DNA of 23,409 nucleotides from JAYWIG01 sp043789035 (lineage in GTDB: Bacteria; Pseudomonadota; Gammaproteobacteria; Burkholderiales; Burkholderiaceae_E): positions 1 to 23,409 of the forward strand of contig JAYWIG010000357.1 in the NCBI GenBank assembly GCA_043789035.1, in the 5' to 3' direction. The notes under the pieces are model-generated. The model made no database searches. It saw only the letters and a program-made list of their open reading frames with translations, and was not told the origin of the DNA. Below are positions 9,101 to 16,248 of this stretch, piece after piece; within the stretch, counting starts at the first letter, position 1, and every line of letters starts with the position of its first letter. Position numbers and translations under genes: made by a program.

Positions 9101-10976
9101 CATTGACACTGGCGCCTACAACATTGACAAAATTAACACCGCCGTCAAAAGATACCTGTAGCCTATCGCCGTAATCAGAGCCGTCAGCTGTGCCGTTCGC
9201 AGCAGCTAAGTTCACAGACGTTTCGGATGCTGAAGCACCAGTCAATCGAACAGTAAAGTTCAACGCATCGCCTTCACTGGCCGCCGCATCACTAATCGAC
9301 AACACCTTCGGTGCACTATCATTTTCGCAAATCGTGCCTATGCCAAAGGCGCTGCCACCGTTAGCGGAAGCGTTTAATGTAAAGGCTTCTGAAGGGCCTT
9401 CATAAACTTGATCGTCGATCCCTGCAACCTTCACCAACAATGACGAAGTACACGCCGGTACGCTGATAACATTCGAACTTGATGTCGACCAAGTCCAGCC
9501 GTTATTGAATGACACTTGCACGTTGGTAGTTGCAAAATCGACGCCACCCGTAGCTGTGCCGTTAGCAAGGTTCAGAGTAAGGTTTGTCGATACAGTTGAA
9601 GCGCCGCTCAGCACGACCTCAAACTGCAACGGCTCGCCTTCATTAGCGGTGACGCTTGATACGCAAGTCACGGTTGATGGGATTGCGTCGTTATCGAGAA
9701 TATTGCCTAGGGCACTCGCCGTAGAGGTTCCCGACTTTGCAGATAAAGTTAAGTTTTCTGCGATCTCTGCAATCTCGTCATCAACCGTCGCAACACGTGC
9801 TAGGAAGGAGCCAATACCCGTTGGAACGCGCACAGAACCTGCGTTAGCCAAGGACCATGTAACGCCATTGTCCATCGACACTTCAATCGGTGCCAAGAAG
9901 TCTTGCCTCAATACTGCCGTACCGGCCGCAACACTCAAATTCACCGTGCTGCCGCAGTCGACAAGCTCACCAGATTCAAGCTTATTAATCAAATTTTGAT
10001 TGGCGGCTCGACCGTCGAAAATGTTCCAGTTCCCGTTAGGGTTTTCATACAGCGTAAATGCGCCGTCAGGCGTTGCGAGGTCAAGCGCCTTACCTTGACC
10101 ATCAATTTTTTGCACATTGAGATTTCCAACGCCATCACTGTCCCAGCCTAAGCCGGTCACAACCATGGCTTTATTGCCGCACCAATCGGTGATAGTAAGT
10201 TTCGACGATAAAGTTTCGCCGCTATTGCCCCAAGCTACGGTATCCACCGTGATCTTCGTACCATCGGAGAGTTGAAACGACATCGATTTTTTAAAATCGA
10301 ACTCTGTGCTGCCGTTGTTACCTATATCGACGTGCGGATCACCCCAAATTCTCGTCGATGTGCATGTCGCCTTGTTTGTCAGCACCCAAACCGAATTGTG
10401 CTCCTGCAACGTCACCGAATAGCCACCTAAATCAATCGTGCCCTTGCCCCCATCTTGCGTACAAGTCCACGCTGGGTGCGGGCAAACGCTGCCCGGCGGG
10501 AACTGCGTATTCGGGATATTTCCATCAAGTTTAACGGTGAATACTAAGTTGTTACCCTCAACTTTTTCATCTCCAGTTACAGACACTACCGTCAGAGCTG
10601 GCCTATCGTCATTCACAATAAGACCTGAGCTTGTTAAGGTATCTTGATTTACTGAAGCGGTTATCGTTACTCGTTCGCTTTTCTCAAAGATCTGGTCCTC
10701 GATGGAAGAAACTTTGACTAAGACTCCCGTACAACCAACAGGTACATCAAGGCCGGTTCCGCTATAAGTTTTAAAGCTCCGTCCGCCATCAAACGAAGCT
10801 TGAAAGGAAGCTTGATAATCCTCACCCTTGTCGGCGATGCCGGCAAAGTTTAAGTTCAAATTTGTCGGAACATTTGCGGCGGCAACAAAGGCAATATCAA
10901 ACAGCAAATCGCACCCTTCAAGTGCCTGCGGTGAGTTGATTGATCGCAGTCTTAGGGTAGATGTGGAAGTAGCCAT
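5655..10976 (-). CDS. Giant secreted Calx-beta protein with two self-cleaving MIIA (DUF1521) domains
   Basis: This is a 1773-residue predicted T1SS substrate. There is no signal peptide. The start at 10976 has AAGGAA six bases upstream. Ten Calx-beta domains are visible, each ending near N-D-D or E-N-D: 8-124, 127-430 (interrupted), 434-553, 556-672, 680-799, 802-918, 930-1051, 1054-1170, 1184-1303 and 1307-1610 (interrupted). Acidic E-D-x-x-x-E-x-x-E-x-F motifs fit calcium binding. Domains 2 and 10 each carry an inserted DUF1521/MIIA domain (152-341 and 1333-1521) with the cleavage motif GDPHVD at 212-217 and 1392-1397. Known MIIA domains cut between the Asp and Pro when metal ions such as calcium bind. 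Pro-rich linkers sit at 673-679, 920-929 and 1171-1183. Residues 1611-1773 probably hold the secretion signal. No RTX nonapeptides are seen. Next to it are a tolC-like gene and, divergently, the exporter and adaptor. Role: adhesin, matrix protein or released factor (inferred). Confidence 0.9.
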   Translation of the reverse strand: MATSTSTLRLRSINSPQALEGCDLLFDIAFVAAANVPTNLNLNFAGIADKGEDYQASFQASFDGGRSFKTYSGTGLDVPVGCTGVLVKVSSIEDQIFEKSERVTITASVNQDTLTSSGLIVNDDRPALTVVSVTGDEKVEGNNLVFTVKLDGNIPNTQFPPGSVCPHPAWTCTQDGGKGTIDLGGYSVTLQEHNSVWVLTNKATCTSTRIWGDPHVDIGNNGSTEFDFKKSMSFQLSDGTKITVDTVAWGNSGETLSSKLTITDWCGNKAMVVTGLGWDSDGVGNLNVQKIDGQGKALDLATPDGAFTLYENPNGNWNIFDGRAANQNLINKLESGELVDCGSTVNLSVAAGTAVLRQDFLAPIEVSMDNGVTWSLANAGSVRVPTGIGSFLARVATVDDEIAEIAENLTLSAKSGTSTASALGNILDNDAIPSTVTCVSSVTANEGEPLQFEVVLSGASTVSTNLTLNLANGTATGGVDFATTNVQVSFNNGWTWSTSSSNVISVPACTSSLLVKVAGIDDQVYEGPSEAFTLNASANGGSAFGIGTICENDSAPKVLSISDAAASEGDALNFTVRLTGASASETSVNLAAANGTADGSDYGDRLQVSFDGGVNFVNVVGASVNVPPGVISFEVRVASTEDSNVEADETFTLQASANGGSATGNAVILNDDAPPPLVQATVTCVSSVTANEGDPLQFEVVLSEASAVATNVILNLVNGTATGGLDFATTGVQVSFNGGQTWSTLATNNVSVPPGSASLLVKVAGLEDTVYEGATETFTLSASANGRTESGIGTICEDDAAPKVLSITNAYAIEGENLQFNVQLTGAATSETTVNLASTNGTANSSDFSDRFQASFDGGITFVNVNGTSVNVPAGATSFVVRIATTEDTIVESDESFTLQASANGGSATATATIADDDVAPPPPPPPPPVQATVTCVSSVTANEGEALQFEVVLSEVSTVATAVTLNLSNGTATSGLDFSSSGVQVSFNGGQTWTTLTSNSANVPPGSSSLLVKVAGLEDNVYEGATEAFSLTASANGGSATGIGTICENDDAPKVLSISNASASEGEALNFNVALTGSSTSETTVNLAITNGTANGSDFSDRFQVSFDGGTFFIGITGTSVSVPAGITSFMVRMASTEDSIVEADETFSLQASANGGSATATATILNDDVAPLPPPPSPPPVVEAKVLGVSCASANEGDPLQFEVTLDGAPATTNVTLILTSGTATANVDFATTGVQASFDNGHTWTTLTSNSVSVPAGSTSLLVKVQSIEDNIYEGGSETFSLTAATKLSSASGIGSILNDEEPILGISSVGGGCAIEGSFLQFDIGLHGTVSYPTVPPGSTCPPENWTFNQTGSSATIDLGNYCIQLQEKLASWTLLNKETGQCTRIWGDPHVDIGNDGQIDFDFKENMTFQLSDGTKITVDTVEWERSGQTLSSKLTITDWAGQNAMVVTGLGWFSDGVANLKVEEFEGQGQALDLGTSDGSMTLYENNAGGWKIFDGRAATQVLVDQLENGLLVDPGSTITLALSQGSATLGADYLDKLEVSMDGGKTWIATEAGTVRIPVGVDHLIARVPTIDDTTAEPLEHVRLTATASTTAGSADGTIFDNDATVCSYSVSLTEAPHVDTWVTVQVGGITAQGATLFNSDGQGVDGSAVKVLVHAGETESQPFLLQNPANATGGTHLPLNLTITNLEAVTAQTASANSDAPTLRDILLDTGEGEIDLAALGVQADPRLTATVVAGVESKLGAADIHGGAIDIEHLLHKPAAASEV
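6414..6980 (-). other. MIIA/DUF1521 self-cleavage domain, copy 2
   Basis: Residues 1333-1521 of the large secreted protein. The predicted scissile bond is Asp1393-Pro1394 in GDPHVD (bases 6786-6803). The segment from I-W-G-D-P to the closing L-V-D matches copy 1 without gaps at about 94 of 131 positions by hand alignment. It interrupts the tenth Calx-beta domain between its first strand (L-Q-F-D-I-G-L-H-G) and the strand T-I-T-L-A-L. Confidence 0.85.
7428..9677 (-). repeat. Three tandem copies of a two-domain Calx-beta unit
   Basis: Residues 434-679, 680-929 and 930-1183 (bases 8940-9677, 8190-8939 and 7428-8189) are three copies of a unit of about 246-254 residues. Each has an A-type domain beginning V-T-C-V-S-S-V-T-A-N-E-G and a B-type domain beginning A-P-K-V-L-S-I. 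Each unit ends with a Pro-containing linker. Similarity is clear at protein and DNA level, suggesting growth by duplication of the pair rather than of single domains. Confidence 0.85.
9954..10523 (-). other. MIIA/DUF1521 self-cleavage domain, copy 1
   Basis: Residues 152-341 of the large secreted protein. The predicted scissile bond is Asp213-Pro214 in GDPHVD (bases 10326-10343). Downstream landmarks shared with copy 2 include F-Q-L-S-D-G-T-K-I-T-V-D-T-V, L-S-S-K-L-T-I-T-D-W, V-V-T-G-L-G-W and I-F-D-G-R-A-A. The domain interrupts the second Calx-beta domain after L-V-F-T-V-K-L-D-G. Confidence 0.87.
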
Positions 10977-11201
10977 CGAACGTTCCTTAGCAATTGAATC
11001 CTGATAGTTTGGGAGGAACTCGCTCTAACTGGGGAAGTCGCACGACCGACGCATGCTTTGAAAGAACTAACGGCAACAGTTAATAATCTTTCACAAACAT
11101 TGGCCACAGACCGCAAAATAACTCGCCGCTGACGGCACAAATTAAGCCACTGATCGCTTGGCAATGTCTACGTGCAGTGCAATTCGTCACACTAGGGTGA
11201 T
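10977..11201. promoter_or_regulatory. Divergent promoter region of the T1SS locus
   Basis: These 225 bases separate the leftward substrate gene from the rightward exporter gene and must carry both promoters, unless transcription enters from further away. Ribosome-binding sites are visible at each edge: TTCCTT at 10983-10988 (AAGGAA on the minus strand) and AGGGTG at 11194-11199. I could not identify convincing -35/-10 pairs or an operator. Confidence 0.5.
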
Positions 11202-13574
11202 ATGCCTACTACTTTTACCAATGCCGCTTCAACCGCGAGCAAAACTAGCGCCAGTTCGACAACCACACCCAATGGCGTGGATGCAAAGTCATGGCGAGTA
11301 GATCCCCGAGACGTATTGGATGACCCGCTTCTGCATTGTTTGTATGAAGCCGCTCGAATCAATGGTCGTCCGACCTCAAGAGAAGCGCTCATCGCGGGCT
11401 TACCTATCGAGAACAATCGATTAAGCCCGAAAATGTTCATTCGCGCTGCGAATCGTGCAAAGCTAGTAGCCAGAATGAGCAAGCACGTCATCGATAGGCG
11501 AATGGCTCCGCTATGCCCTGTGGTTGCGCTGCTGACCGACGAGCGTGCCGTTTTGATTACCGAGATTGATCGCGAAAACTCGACGGCGAAAGTGATCTAC
11601 CCTCAATCGCCCGGCGAGCCTGTTGAGTTCTCGCTCAAAGACCTTGAAGCCCAATCAATCGGCTACATCATTTCTGTCAAGCCACGTTTTGAGTATGACG
11701 AGCGTTCGCGCGAGACTAAAACCGACGCCACCGGCCATTGGTTTTGGAGCGCGATTTTAAAACCCTGGCGTACTTATCGTGACGTGTTAGTTGCGTCGGT
11801 TCTCGTTAACCTATTCGCGCTGGCAGTGCCTTTGTTTACGATGAATGTGTATGACCGAGTCATACCCAATAACGCCCTTGAAACCTTGTGGACATTTGCC
11901 ATCGGCGTGTCCCTCGTACTGGGCTTCGATTTAGTCATGAAAATACTTCGAGCTCACTTTATCGACATCGCGGGTAAGCGTGTCGATCATGAAATGTCGA
12001 GCCGAGTGATGGCCAAGGTACTCAACTCACGATTAGAAGAACGGCCAGCCTCTGTCGGTTCATTCGCCGCCAATCTACGATCGTTCGAATCGGTTCGAGA
12101 GTTCTTAACATCCGCAACTTTAGGCATGCTGGTTGATCTGCCGTTCTCAATTATCTTTCTTGTAGTCATTGCCGCTATAGGCGGTTGGCTAGTTGTACCA
12201 ACGTTAATCGCCTACGGTATTGTTTTATTTATCTCTTGGGCAGTGCAAAAGCGCATGAAGCCGCTCACCGATTCAACGCAGCGTGCAGGTCAACAACGTA
12301 ACGCCACCCTGATTGAAGCATTAGTAGGACTAGAAACACTCAAAGGTTTGAACGCTGAAGGGCGCATTCAAAAACGCTGGGAAGAAAGCGGCTTACACCT
12401 GTCGCACGTCGGCGCAAAAATTAAACTTTGGAGCGCAGTGGCTGTCAACAGCACGGCGTTTGTGAATCAGCTGGTAACCGTGTCAACCATCATCTTGGGT
12501 GTGTATCTCATCGTCAATAACCAACTCACCATGGGCGCATTAATTGCTTGTAGTCAGTTAGCGGGCAGAGCATTGGCACCATTAGGGCAGTTATCGTCAT
12601 TGCTCATTCAGTACGACAACACACGTAGCTCCTACCAGAACGTTGACGCGATCATGAATAAACAGGAAGAGCGTAGCGACAATAGCCGCTTCGTGATGCG
12701 TAGCCGTATGCAAGGCGCCTTACAGTTTGATCAAGTATCGTTTCAATATCCAAACTCCAGCATGCCAGCGCTCGACAGTGTTTCATTCTCCGTTAAGGCG
12801 GGTGAACGAGTGGCCATTATTGGCGCAGTAGGCTCTGGCAAATCGACCATCGAAAAACTCATTATGGGCCTGTATCAACCCACGGGAGGCACGATTCGCT
12901 TTGATGCAGTTGACTCGAAACAAATCGACCCAGCTGAGATTCGGTCATCCATCGGTTACGTGCCGCAAGACTTAACGCTTTTCTTCGGTACCTTACGAGA
13001 AAACATCACTATCGCAAGCCCGATGGCTGACGACTCTTCCGTGCTGAGCGCAGTAGCACTTTCAGGTTTATCCAGTTTTACCGAGAGGCATCCTCAAGGT
13101 ATTAACTTAGCCATCGGTGAACGAGGCGAATCATTGTCGGGAGGTCAAAGACAATCGGTTGCCATTGCGCGTGCGGTTGTTACTGAACCGCCTATCATGC
13201 TGCTCGACGAACCTACCAGCTCAATGGATAGCAAAACAGAAGCACAAGTGATTGCCAATCTAAAGGCGTTTTCACAACACAGAACAATGCTTGTTGTCAC
13301 TCATCGAATGTCGTTGCTGGAACTTGTCGATCGAATCATTGTGGTCGACAAAGGCAAGATTATTGAAGACGGCCCGCGCGATTACATTATCCAAAAGCTC
13401 CGAGGCCTACCTGCCACGAATACAGCCGCTACAGCCAACATCCGTGCACAAGCTAAACCAGTTGCACGAGTGATGCCCGTTCCTAAGACATCGAGAGTTG
13501 TCACCGTCGGTACGCCGATTGCTAAAAACCATGCTAAAAAGCAAACCGACAGAGCCACAGAGGAAGTTTTATGA
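11202..13574 (+). CDS. Type I secretion ABC exporter, permease/ATPase (LapB/LssB-like)
   Basis: This is a 790-residue inner-membrane ABC exporter that powers T1SS export. Residues about 38-160 resemble a C39-peptidase-like domain (D-P-L-L-H-C-L, then N-G-R-P-T-S-x-E-A-L-I-A-G-L-P) as in LapB/LssB exporters. A cysteine is present at 46, but the usual surroundings of an active C39 peptidase are not obvious, so it probably binds rather than cuts the substrate. A membrane domain follows (about 190-470), beginning with a helix that ends P-L-F-T-M-N-V-Y-D-R-V-I-P, typical of this family. The ATPase has Walker A GAVGSGKST (541-549), signature LSGGQ (645-649), Walker B I-M-L-L-D-E-P (665-671) and a following T-H-R switch. 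The C-terminal tail after about 735 is basic and Ala-rich. Its stop codon overlaps the start of the adaptor gene. The substrate is most likely the large Calx-beta protein encoded divergently. Confidence 0.93.
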   Translation: MPTTFTNAASTASKTSASSTTTPNGVDAKSWRVDPRDVLDDPLLHCLYEAARINGRPTSREALIAGLPIENNRLSPKMFIRAANRAKLVARMSKHVIDRRMAPLCPVVALLTDERAVLITEIDRENSTAKVIYPQSPGEPVEFSLKDLEAQSIGYIISVKPRFEYDERSRETKTDATGHWFWSAILKPWRTYRDVLVASVLVNLFALAVPLFTMNVYDRVIPNNALETLWTFAIGVSLVLGFDLVMKILRAHFIDIAGKRVDHEMSSRVMAKVLNSRLEERPASVGSFAANLRSFESVREFLTSATLGMLVDLPFSIIFLVVIAAIGGWLVVPTLIAYGIVLFISWAVQKRMKPLTDSTQRAGQQRNATLIEALVGLETLKGLNAEGRIQKRWEESGLHLSHVGAKIKLWSAVAVNSTAFVNQLVTVSTIILGVYLIVNNQLTMGALIACSQLAGRALAPLGQLSSLLIQYDNTRSSYQNVDAIMNKQEERSDNSRFVMRSRMQGALQFDQVSFQYPNSSMPALDSVSFSVKAGERVAIIGAVGSGKSTIEKLIMGLYQPTGGTIRFDAVDSKQIDPAEIRSSIGYVPQDLTLFFGTLRENITIASPMADDSSVLSAVALSGLSSFTERHPQGINLAIGERGESLSGGQRQSVAIARAVVTEPPIMLLDEPTSSMDSKTEAQVIANLKAFSQHRTMLVVTHRMSLLELVDRIIVVDKGKIIEDGPRDYIIQKLRGLPATNTAATANIRAQAKPVARVMPVPKTSRVVTVGTPIAKNHAKKQTDRATEEVL

Positions 13575-14944
13575 AAGCACTTCTCACAGAGTTCAAGCGC
13601 TTACGTGCCCAAAAAAAATTAGCAACTGGCGACAAGAATTTTCGCTCTGAAGCAATCGACGCCATCAATGAGCAATCCCCAAAAGGTGGGCAAAGAATTA
13701 TCTACTTAGCGCTTTTTTGCGTCATCGCATTAATTACCTGGGCAGCGGTTTGGCAAGTCGATGAAGTGGCTCGTGGCGAAGGTAAGGTGATTCCGTCGCG
13801 CAGCGTTCAAGCCGTGCAAAGTTTGGACGGTGGCGTTGTTGCCGAGATTTTGGTCAGCGAAGGCGACAAGGTTAAAAAAGACCAGCCTCTCCTTCGTATT
13901 GAAACTATCCGAGCTGATTCTCAAAAAGCTGAAGTTGTTGCAAGGCTCAACACATTGAAGTTAAAACACGCACGGCTCAGTGCTGAAGCCAAAGGCTTGC
14001 CTTCATTTGCGGTACCAGAAGAAATGTCGTTTACTGAAAAAGAGGCAACCGTTCGAGAGCAAGAATTGTTTGCAGCACGTCGGCATGAAATGCAAACCTC
14101 GATGAAGGTGCTTGATAACCAAATTACGCAGCGCAGCCAAGAGCAAAAAGATGCGCAAAGCCGCAAGCAATCCTCCATCGAAATGCTAGTGAGTCAAGAC
14201 AAAGAACTGGCAATGATGAAGCCATTGGTTGGTTTGGGCGCGGCATCGAATATGGAAATCGTACGTTTAGAGCGCGATGTTTTGAAAAGTAAATCCGAGC
14301 GCGATTCAGCCGTTTTAGCAATTGATCGCATTGCCGCAGGCATGGCAGAGATTACGCAAAAGCGCACCGAAGTTGAAGCGCAATTCAAATCACGCGCGTC
14401 TGTTGAGTTAAATGAAACCGCTTCTGAGATGAGTCGATTAGTTGAAACCATGCCAGGCATGACAGATAAAGTTACCAAGACGGTTCTTCGCGCACCTGTC
14501 GATGGGATTGTAAAAACACTCAGTACAAAGTCGCTTGGTGCGGTTTTGCAGCCTGGCAAAGATGTCGCTGAGATTGTTCCGCTTGATGACAGCGTGCTTT
14601 TAGAAGCTCGTGTGGCACCAAAAGATATCGGTACGTTGAGAGTTGGGCAATCCGCCACCTTGCGCCTTTCCGCTTACGACTATGCGGTGTTTGGTGGCTT
14701 AAAAGGCAAGCTCGAACTGATTAGCCCAGATACCGTCACCGATGAAAAAGGCAATGCTTATTACCTAGTGCGCGTGCGAAGCGCAAAACCAGCGGAGCAA
14801 GACGGTAGCATCGGCAGCAAAACAAACCCGATTATTCCAGGCATGACAGGCAGTGTGGATATGCTAACCGGCACCCGCACGGTACTCACTTATTTCTTGA
14901 AGCCAATTTTTAGGGCACAACAAAAAGCGTTTACCGAACGTTAA
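13571..14944 (+). CDS. HlyD-family T1SS membrane fusion protein
   Basis: This is a 457-residue periplasmic adaptor that links the ABC exporter to the TolC-family channel. A short cytoplasmic N-terminus precedes one membrane helix (about 43-62). Then comes the typical first strand region G-E-G-K-V-I-P-S, followed by a lipoyl-like half motif (about 79-113: Q-S-L-D-G-G-V-V-A-E-I-L-V-S-E-G-D-x-V). Long Glu/Lys/Gln-rich helices (about 118-290) form the coiled-coil hairpin. The second lipoyl half is L-R-A-P-V-D-G-I-V, and a beta-barrel domain follows. The start ATG overlaps the stop of the exporter gene (ATGA at 13571-13574), pointing to coupled translation. Confidence 0.93.
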   Translation: MKALLTEFKRLRAQKKLATGDKNFRSEAIDAINEQSPKGGQRIIYLALFCVIALITWAAVWQVDEVARGEGKVIPSRSVQAVQSLDGGVVAEILVSEGDKVKKDQPLLRIETIRADSQKAEVVARLNTLKLKHARLSAEAKGLPSFAVPEEMSFTEKEATVREQELFAARRHEMQTSMKVLDNQITQRSQEQKDAQSRKQSSIEMLVSQDKELAMMKPLVGLGAASNMEIVRLERDVLKSKSERDSAVLAIDRIAAGMAEITQKRTEVEAQFKSRASVELNETASEMSRLVETMPGMTDKVTKTVLRAPVDGIVKTLSTKSLGAVLQPGKDVAEIVPLDDSVLLEARVAPKDIGTLRVGQSATLRLSAYDYAVFGGLKGKLELISPDTVTDEKGNAYYLVRVRSAKPAEQDGSIGSKTNPIIPGMTGSVDMLTGTRTVLTYFLKPIFRAQQKAFTER

Positions 14945-14977
14945 AGTTACCGTCTATTCCGCTAAAATCGAGAAACG

Positions 14978-15751
14978 ATGGAAGCACAACGCATAACTAT
15001 TGCGATGATTGACAGCTCTGCGGGCTATGAGGCGACGCCGGAAAGGGTGCGCCTTGGTGAACTAGCGGACTTTTCAGCCGATATCGCGACCTTTCTACGG
15101 GGTGAAAATAGGGAAATTGACACCAGAACGCTTGAAGTCGCAGTTCGGAAAGGCTCTATTGCTATTGAAACAACGCCGATCTCAGTAGCCCCCACCCTAT
15201 TTCGAGACCTTCGTATCCTCTTTGAGGGCGATTTTCTCGACAATATCGATGCTAAACGACGCGAGGTCATGGCGCGGTGGCAAAAGTACGCACGTCAATC
15301 AAGACAAGTCGCTTATCGAATCTCAGCTCCTTATTTGCCCGGATCAGTTATTGTTAATTCAGAATCCGACTATCGCGCTGACGATGCTGATCAATGGGTG
15401 CAGGTGGAGCGATATATACGCGGCGAAATTCAAGATTTAGGTGGATTAAAGAAAGCCAATGCCCATGTAAAGCTTTTAGATGGAAGCAGTCTGACAGTAA
15501 GCACAGAGCGAGACGTGTTGCGTGATGACACAATAAACCGTCTCTACAAATTAGCCATGCTTCGTATAAAAGCTGATTACAACGTTAAAACTCGCGAGTT
15601 ACGCAATGCCCATTTAATTGGGTTTGTCGAGCACACGACGACTGTCGATGAAGATGCGCTCTCTAAATTAACCCGCAGGGGTACCAGTGCTTGGAAAGAT
15701 GTTTCCAACGCTACAAGCTGGGTGGATGAATTACGCGGCGATATACATTGA
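14978..15751 (+). CDS. Unrecognised protein paired with a PIN-domain gene
   Basis: This is a 257-residue soluble protein with no signal peptide or membrane helix. I do not recognise its family. The first 90 residues look alpha/beta with a V-R-K-G-S-I-A-I-E-T strand pair. The centre is helical and basic (K-R-R-E-V-M-A-R-W-Q-K-Y-A-R-Q-S-R-Q). Residues about 130-225 include A-D-D-A-D-Q-W-V-Q-V-E-R-Y-I-R-G-E-I and a strand-rich L-D-G-S-S-L-T-V-S-T-E-R. The basic centre could bind nucleic acid, but this is inference. It starts 33 bases behind the T1SS adaptor gene and its stop overlaps the start of the PIN-domain gene, so the latter two form a coupled pair. It may regulate or neutralise the PIN protein, though it is much larger than classic VapB-type antitoxins. 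Confidence 0.8.
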   Translation: MEAQRITIAMIDSSAGYEATPERVRLGELADFSADIATFLRGENREIDTRTLEVAVRKGSIAIETTPISVAPTLFRDLRILFEGDFLDNIDAKRREVMARWQKYARQSRQVAYRISAPYLPGSVIVNSESDYRADDADQWVQVERYIRGEIQDLGGLKKANAHVKLLDGSSLTVSTERDVLRDDTINRLYKLAMLRIKADYNVKTRELRNAHLIGFVEHTTTVDEDALSKLTRRGTSAWKDVSNATSWVDELRGDIH

Positions 15752-16224
15752 ACAGTGCGTTATTGGATACAAGTTTCCTTATCACGATGAGTGACGCTTC
15801 TCGGCCTCATCATGAGACTGCAATCGCTTACTACAGAGAATGCACTCGGCGGCAAGTGCCAATGTACTTATCAACCATTGTCATTTCTGAGTTTCAAGTG
15901 AAACAGGCAATAAACGACCTGCCGTTGCGTAACTTCATTGTTTTGCCGTTCAACGTTGATCACGCCATGCGGTGCGGCTTAATCATCCGACAATTACATC
16001 GCGATCCAGACGACGATCGTGTGAAGGTAAAGGATGATTTTAAGTTGTTGGCGCAGTGCGATTGCGAATCTGTCAGTCACTTACTCAGTGAAGACTCCAA
16101 CACACTTGCAAAATATCTTGATCGGGCGGTGGCACTTAACTTATCGCCCACCAAATCAGTTCTGTTAAAAGATCGTTTCGATCCAGCTTTGTTTGAAAAT
16201 GGTCAAACCCGTTTAATCCCCTAG
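15748..16224 (+). CDS. PIN-domain protein, putative ribonuclease
   Basis: This is a 158-residue protein with the PIN layout of acidic metal ligands: Asp7 in L-L-D-T-S-F at the first strand, Glu48 in V-I-S-E-F, Asp96/Asp97 in V-K-D-D-F-K-L-L-A-Q and Asp116 in S-E-D-S. PIN proteins are magnesium-dependent RNases, many of them toxins of VapBC-type pairs. The start is TTG at 15748, overlapping the stop of the gene before it (TTGA). The next ATG, at 15787, would delete the first strand and Asp7, so the TTG start is structurally required. Whether this is a toxin or a housekeeping RNase cannot be read from the sequence. Confidence 0.8.
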   Translation: MNSALLDTSFLITMSDASRPHHETAIAYYRECTRRQVPMYLSTIVISEFQVKQAINDLPLRNFIVLPFNVDHAMRCGLIIRQLHRDPDDDRVKVKDDFKLLAQCDCESVSHLLSEDSNTLAKYLDRAVALNLSPTKSVLLKDRFDPALFENGQTRLIP

Positions 16225-16248
16225 AATTCGTAACGATAGAGGTCTCCG

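Noticed and set aside
7428..9677. Regularly spaced repeats as a CRISPR array
   Set aside because: The repeats are about 740-760 bases, coding, in frame and encode Calx-beta domains.
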